Origin: Roseateles toxinivorans | GTDB taxonomy: Bacteria > Pseudomonadota > Gammaproteobacteria > Burkholderiales > Burkholderiaceae_C | NCBI RefSeq assembly: GCF_004362525.1 | Contig: NZ_SNXS01000002.1 | Location: 744,001 to 808,000, forward strand | Direction: 5' to 3' | DNA: 64,000 nucleotides | Shown: positions 61,330 through 64,000 of the stretch, piece after piece | Layout: the number at the start of each line of letters is the position of its first letter | Position numbering within the stretch: the stretch's first letter is position 1 | Made by a program: the position numbers and the translations under genes | Notes under the pieces: generated by a model | The model's database searches: none | What the model was told of the DNA's origin: nothing | The model's input: only the letters and a program-made list of their open reading frames with translations

Positions 61330-62783
61330 GCGCCGCTGAAAAAAATCGCCAGGCGTTGCTGGCGCTCTTTGGTGACGACGCGCTCGTGTTGAAGCTGTCC
61401 AGCACGCGCATCGCCTTGGCGCTTCCGTCGGCCAACACCCCACCCAGTGCAGTGCTGCTGGCCACAGTGCTGGCCGATGTCCTAGGCCGCCTTTGGCCGA
61501 ACATCGACTTCTTCGGTGAGATCGCTGAAGTCGCGCTCGCCGTCAGCCACGATGCCGCCAGCTCAGGTGGTGCGCCTGTCGACGGCATGAAGGTGGGCTG
61601 GGCGCCGCCGTACGATATGGTGATCAGCGTCGGCGCAGCTGCGCCCGACGCGACATCGCCTTGCATCCGGGTGGGCGCTGATGGATGGCAGGTGCAGTTC
61701 GGCGACGAAGCCACTTGCGGTGACAGCATGAACCCAGTAGGACCTGCGTTTGCCGCCGGCCTGGCGGCTGCGCAGTTGTTCTCGGTCTGCTTTTCTGCCG
61801 CATTGGAAGGCTCAGGCCTCCGACCCATCGGCGATTGGGGCACCGACGTGAGGGGGCTATTTGAAGCACCGGGGCTCGAATTTCGCGCCTTCGACATTCA
61901 GGAAACGCACGTCTTTGGAGTTGGCGCAGTCACCCACGCGTTGGTATGGCTGATTGAGAACTGGCCGGAGCCCGTTTCAGGCGAACTGCACCTGGTGGAC
62001 GGCGACGCCTATGGTGAAGGCAACGGTCAGCGGTACGCATTTATGAAGCCGGGCAGCATCGGTACGTCCAAGGTGGAGGCGGTCGCGACGCGCTTGAAAT
62101 CAATGCACCTGGCGGCAGAACCGCATAGCAAGGGCATGAATGACTACTGCGAGGAACGTGGGCACGACCGGCCCTTGCTGCGCGTCATTGCGGGATTGGA
62201 CTCAGAAGAGTCTAGGCGCCAGGCGGGGCTGAAAGACCCCGAGCGCGCCATCAACATGTGGACGAGCGGAAGCTATATCGGTGCGGGTCAATATGTTCCA
62301 GGGCATGGGCGCGGCTGCCTAGTCTGCGCCTATCCTGAGTCAATTGAGGCGCCGCTGGACGAGGTGGCAAAGTTTCACAAGCAGACGGGTCTGTTGCCGG
62401 ATGTGGTTCGTGAACTGTTGGATTCCGCCCGCGGGCTGACCGCGGAAGAAGCTCATAAGGTCGCGCAGGCGAAAGGCGTCCCGGCCGAACGAATCGTCGG
62501 CGAACCATTGCGCTCCGTCATCCCTGTGCTCTGCGCGACCGGCAAGGTGCCATTGAGCGAAGCCAAGGAGGCGGTCGACGTGCCCTTCGCCTTTTCCTCG
62601 CTACTTGCTGGGGTGGCCGGCTTCGTCATGCTGCTTCGCGACGTGCAGATTCGCGGCGAAACAAGCGTGTGCTGGACCCAGCATGTCTTTAAGCGACCTT
62701 CGCCTTCGATGTTGAAGGTCGAGGGAAGGCATGCGCGGTGCGTCAGGTGCGATGCCGCTGAACTGGTGGACGAGCCCGCGTGA
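61326..62783 (+). CDS. E1-like Ubl-activating enzyme (ThiF family)
   Basis: A 485-residue protein. The N-terminal ~180 residues are a separate accessory domain. The ThiF/Rossmann core begins THVFGVGAVTHAL (about 195) and LHLVDGDAYGEGNGQRYAF, the equivalent of the E1 adenylation motif. CLVCAYPE (about 329) and CVRCDA at the C-terminus form two CxxC zinc pairs as in other E1s. It adenylates the Ubl C-terminus and loads the E2-like protein. Its ATG overlaps the JAMM stop (ATGA). Last gene of the operon. Confidence 0.82.
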   Translation: MSAAEKNRQALLALFGDDALVLKLSSTRIALALPSANTPPSAVLLATVLADVLGRLWPNIDFFGEIAEVALAVSHDAASSGGAPVDGMKVGWAPPYDMVISVGAAAPDATSPCIRVGADGWQVQFGDEATCGDSMNPVGPAFAAGLAAAQLFSVCFSAALEGSGLRPIGDWGTDVRGLFEAPGLEFRAFDIQETHVFGVGAVTHALVWLIENWPEPVSGELHLVDGDAYGEGNGQRYAFMKPGSIGTSKVEAVATRLKSMHLAAEPHSKGMNDYCEERGHDRPLLRVIAGLDSEESRRQAGLKDPERAINMWTSGSYIGAGQYVPGHGRGCLVCAYPESIEAPLDEVAKFHKQTGLLPDVVRELLDSARGLTAEEAHKVAQAKGVPAERIVGEPLRSVIPVLCATGKVPLSEAKEAVDVPFAFSSLLAGVAGFVMLLRDVQIRGETSVCWTQHVFKRPSPSMLKVEGRHARCVRCDAAELVDEPA

Positions 62784-62855
62784 TGTGAGAGGTGAGATCC
62801 GCCGGCCTCCGGCTCCAGTGGGTCCGACCTGGTGATGCCGTGCACACACCGAGTA

Positions 62856-62882
62856 CGCTGGCCTTGCATTAAGCAAGGCCAG
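62856..62882. other. Perfect hairpin downstream of the ubiquitin-like operon
   Basis: GCTGGCCTTGC (62856-62866) and its exact complement GCAAGGCCAGC (62872-62882) around ATTAA. There is no T-run, so it is more likely a pause or processing site than an intrinsic terminator. Confidence 0.55.
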
Positions 62883-62947
62883 CGGCTCACCCCTCGGCAC
62901 ATGACATTTCGGGCGCGTCGCGCGCGCCGTCAGGATCGCCTCCAAAA

Positions 62948-62993
62948 GTTCAGACTTGAGTGAACAAAGTTCAGAGTTGAATGGTTTTCGACA
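62948..62993. repeat. Right transposon end: two TnsB-type boxes plus terminus
   Basis: GTTCAGACTTGAGTG (62948) and GTTCAGAGTTGAATG (62969) are inverted copies of the left-end box; the terminus reads TTTTCGACA. The end mirrors the left end TGTCGAAA. Confidence 0.85.
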
Positions 62994-62998
62994 CCGAC
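62994..62998. repeat. Target-site duplication, right copy
   Basis: CCGAC, identical to 41092-41096, directly after the terminal ACA. Confidence 0.85.
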
Positions 62999-63029
62999 CG
63001 AAAAGAGCCCCCCCGCGACTGCGCACCTG

Positions 63030-63070
63030 TTGACAGGTGGCACCTAGGTGTACTACTGTATTGGTACACC
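63030..63070 (+). promoter_or_regulatory. Promoter and operator of the GntR-type gene
   Basis: A -35-like TTGACA (63030-63035) is followed by the inverted repeat GGTGTAC-N10-GTACACC (63047-63070), which spans the expected -10 region (TACTGT at 63054). It lies 20 bp before the regulator start and is a strong candidate autoregulatory site. Confidence 0.65.
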
Positions 63071-63089
63071 AACGTAACCCCCGTCACCC

Positions 63090-63491
63090 GTGCCTGCCCT
63101 GGACCTCTTCCACATCAACACCGGCTCCACCGAACCGATCTACCGCCAGTTGGTGGAGCTGGTGCGGCGGCTGGTGGCCAGCGGGCAGCTTAAGGCCGGC
63201 GACGAGATTCCTTCGGTGCGCGAGCTGGCCCAGGGCCTGGTCGTGCACCCGATGACGATTTCCAAGGCCTATGGCCTGCTGGAGGCCGAGGGCCTGCTGG
63301 AGCGCCGTCGCGGCCTGGCCATGCGTGTGGCCGCCCAGCATCGGCGGGCCCAGGCGCCGCTGGACCGGGCCGAGCTGCTGCGGCCCAGCCTTGAGCGCGC
63401 CGCCCAGGAAGCACGCCAGCTGGAGCTGTCCACGGCGCAGGCCCTGGCCCTGTTCAAAGAGATTCTTCAGGCGGAGGAGCCGCAGTCATGA
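63090..63491 (+). CDS. GntR family regulator (YtrA-type)
   Basis: A 133-residue regulator starting at GTG. The winged helix matches the GntR/YtrA N-terminal domain (EPIYRQLVELVRRLVASGQL, IPSVRELAQGLVVHPMTISK). The effector tail is very short, as in YtrA. It precedes, with a 4-bp overlap, an ABC exporter ATPase gene, the usual YtrA neighbour, so it probably represses that operon. Confidence 0.9.
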   Translation: MPALDLFHINTGSTEPIYRQLVELVRRLVASGQLKAGDEIPSVRELAQGLVVHPMTISKAYGLLEAEGLLERRRGLAMRVAAQHRRAQAPLDRAELLRPSLERAAQEARQLELSTAQALALFKEILQAEEPQS

Positions 63492-64000
63492 ACACAAGCT
63501 TGTCAATCGCCGCCGACGGTGGCCTGGCCCTGCAAGCCGGCGCACCGGCGGCCTCGGTGCAGCTCAGAGGCCTTTGTCTGAGCTATGGCGGCCAGTCCGT
63601 GCTCCAGGGCCTGGACTGGGCCCTGCAGCCGGGCCAGGTGATAGGCCTGCTGGGCCGCAACGGGGCCGGCAAGACCAGCTTGCTGGAGAGCCTGCTGGGC
63701 CTACGCGAGCCCGATGCCGGCGAGGTCAAGCTGTTCGGTCAATCGGTCGCCGGGCTGGACGATGGCCTGCGGTCCCGCATCGGCTATGTGCCACAGCAGT
63801 CAGATCTGTTCGAGGGCTTCACCGCCGGCCAGTTGCTGGCCTACTTTCGCAGCTTCTATCCGCGCTGGAACGAGGCCAAGGTGGAGGGCCTGATGTCGCG
63901 CTGGGAGGTGCCGCGCGACCGGCTCATCGCCAAGCTCTCGGGCGGCCAGCAGCAGCGCCTGTCCATCATCCGCGCGCTGGCCCATGAGCCCGATCTGCTG
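63488..64000 (+). CDS. ABC transporter ATP-binding protein (partial, cut by window end)
   Basis: First 171 codons of an ABC ATPase. Walker A GLLGRNGAGKTSLL, the Q-loop region GYVPQQSDLF and the signature [10 protein letters not shown] are present. It resembles the YtrB/bacitracin-type exporter ATPases that sit beside GntR/YtrA regulators. The remainder lies beyond 64000. Confidence 0.88.
   Translation, partial: MNTSLSIAADGGLALQAGAPAASVQLRGLCLSYGGQSVLQGLDWALQPGQVIGLLGRNGAGKTSLLESLLGLREPDAGEVKLFGQSVAGLDDGLRSRIGYVPQQSDLFEGFTAGQLLAYFRSFYPRWNEAKVEGLMSRWEVPRDRLIAKLSGGQQQRLSIIRALAHEPDLL

Larger units (their letters stand above)
41097..62993. mobile_element. Tn7-like transposon (TnsABC + two TniQ), ~21.9 kb, with defence-like cargo
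   Basis: The boundaries are visible directly. The left end starts TGTCGAAA and the right end finishes TTTTCGACA. CATTNAAGTCTGAAC boxes repeat four times inward from the left and twice, inverted, from the right. CCGAC flanks both sides. Base composition falls and gene style changes inside. The engine is HTH-tnsA-tnsB-tnsC-tniQ-tniQ at 47309-53151. Cargo to the left is a hydrolase-caspase fusion and small ORFs; to the right are an exonuclease, an AvcD-like deaminase, a RuvC-like protein with a kinase, XRE/ImmA and a ubiquitin-like operon. No Cas genes are present. The host site is intergenic, between aceE and a GntR gene. Confidence 0.92.

Overview
The window comes from a high-GC betaproteobacterium of the order Burkholderiales, most like the Roseateles/Pelomonas/Rubrivivax group. 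The signs are the strong GC bias of the backbone, PEP-CTERM proteins, Bug/TctC-type solute receptors and TPR-GGDEF proteins. No rRNA, tRNA or CRISPR array was seen.

Chromosomal backbone, 1-41096. (i) 90-6118: a five-gene operon of an SPFH/Band-7 protein, a DUF4178 protein, a DUF350 membrane protein, a membrane-anchored spermidine-synthase-like enzyme and a Tat-exported FAD amine oxidase, which looks like a membrane-stress/polyamine module. (ii) 6115-10259: two tandem TPR-diguanylate cyclases. (iii) 10357-12130: a 41-residue membrane peptide plus an alpha/beta hydrolase, next to a TetR regulator; matching palindromes lie in front of both units. (iv) 12221-14258: a Cache protein and a chemoreceptor. 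(v) 14442-25889: a YejBEF-like oligopeptide ABC transporter facing four tandem paralogous substrate-binding proteins. (vi) 25871-32075: two PEP-CTERM proteins, acetoacetyl-CoA synthetase and a QseBC-like two-component pair. (vii) 32164-33524: a gene graveyard with remnants of a metzincin-like PEP-CTERM protease, an unidentified protein and a di-haem cytochrome c peroxidase. (viii) 33696-40967: DUF3703, a GlxA-type regulator, a Bug receptor, a threonine-synthase-like PLP enzyme, a divergent LysR regulator and a homodimeric pyruvate-dehydrogenase E1.

Mobile island, 41097-62993 (about 21.9 kb). This is a complete Tn7-like transposon. Both ends begin with TGTCGAAA and carry several copies of a CATTNAAGTCTGAAC box (four left, two right, inverted). 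It is flanked by the 5-bp direct repeat CCGAC. Its engine is a small HTH gene, tnsA, tnsB, tnsC and two tniQ genes (47309-53151). A second, unrelated repeat family (ATTCGGGCA type) brackets this engine. The cargo looks like a defence island: an alpha/beta-hydrolase-caspase fusion, a Rv2179c-like exonuclease, an AvcD-like antiviral cytidine deaminase with a tiny overlapping partner, a RuvC-like protein with a Ser/Thr kinase, an XRE/ImmA regulator pair, and a ubiquitin-like conjugation operon (tri-Ubl protein, E2-like, JAMM peptidase, E1-like).

Backbone again, 62999-64000: a GntR/YtrA-type regulator with a clear operator and the start of an ABC exporter ATPase, cut by the window edge. The most interesting material is the transposon and its cargo, particularly the Ubl operon with its control region and the hydrolase-caspase fusion.
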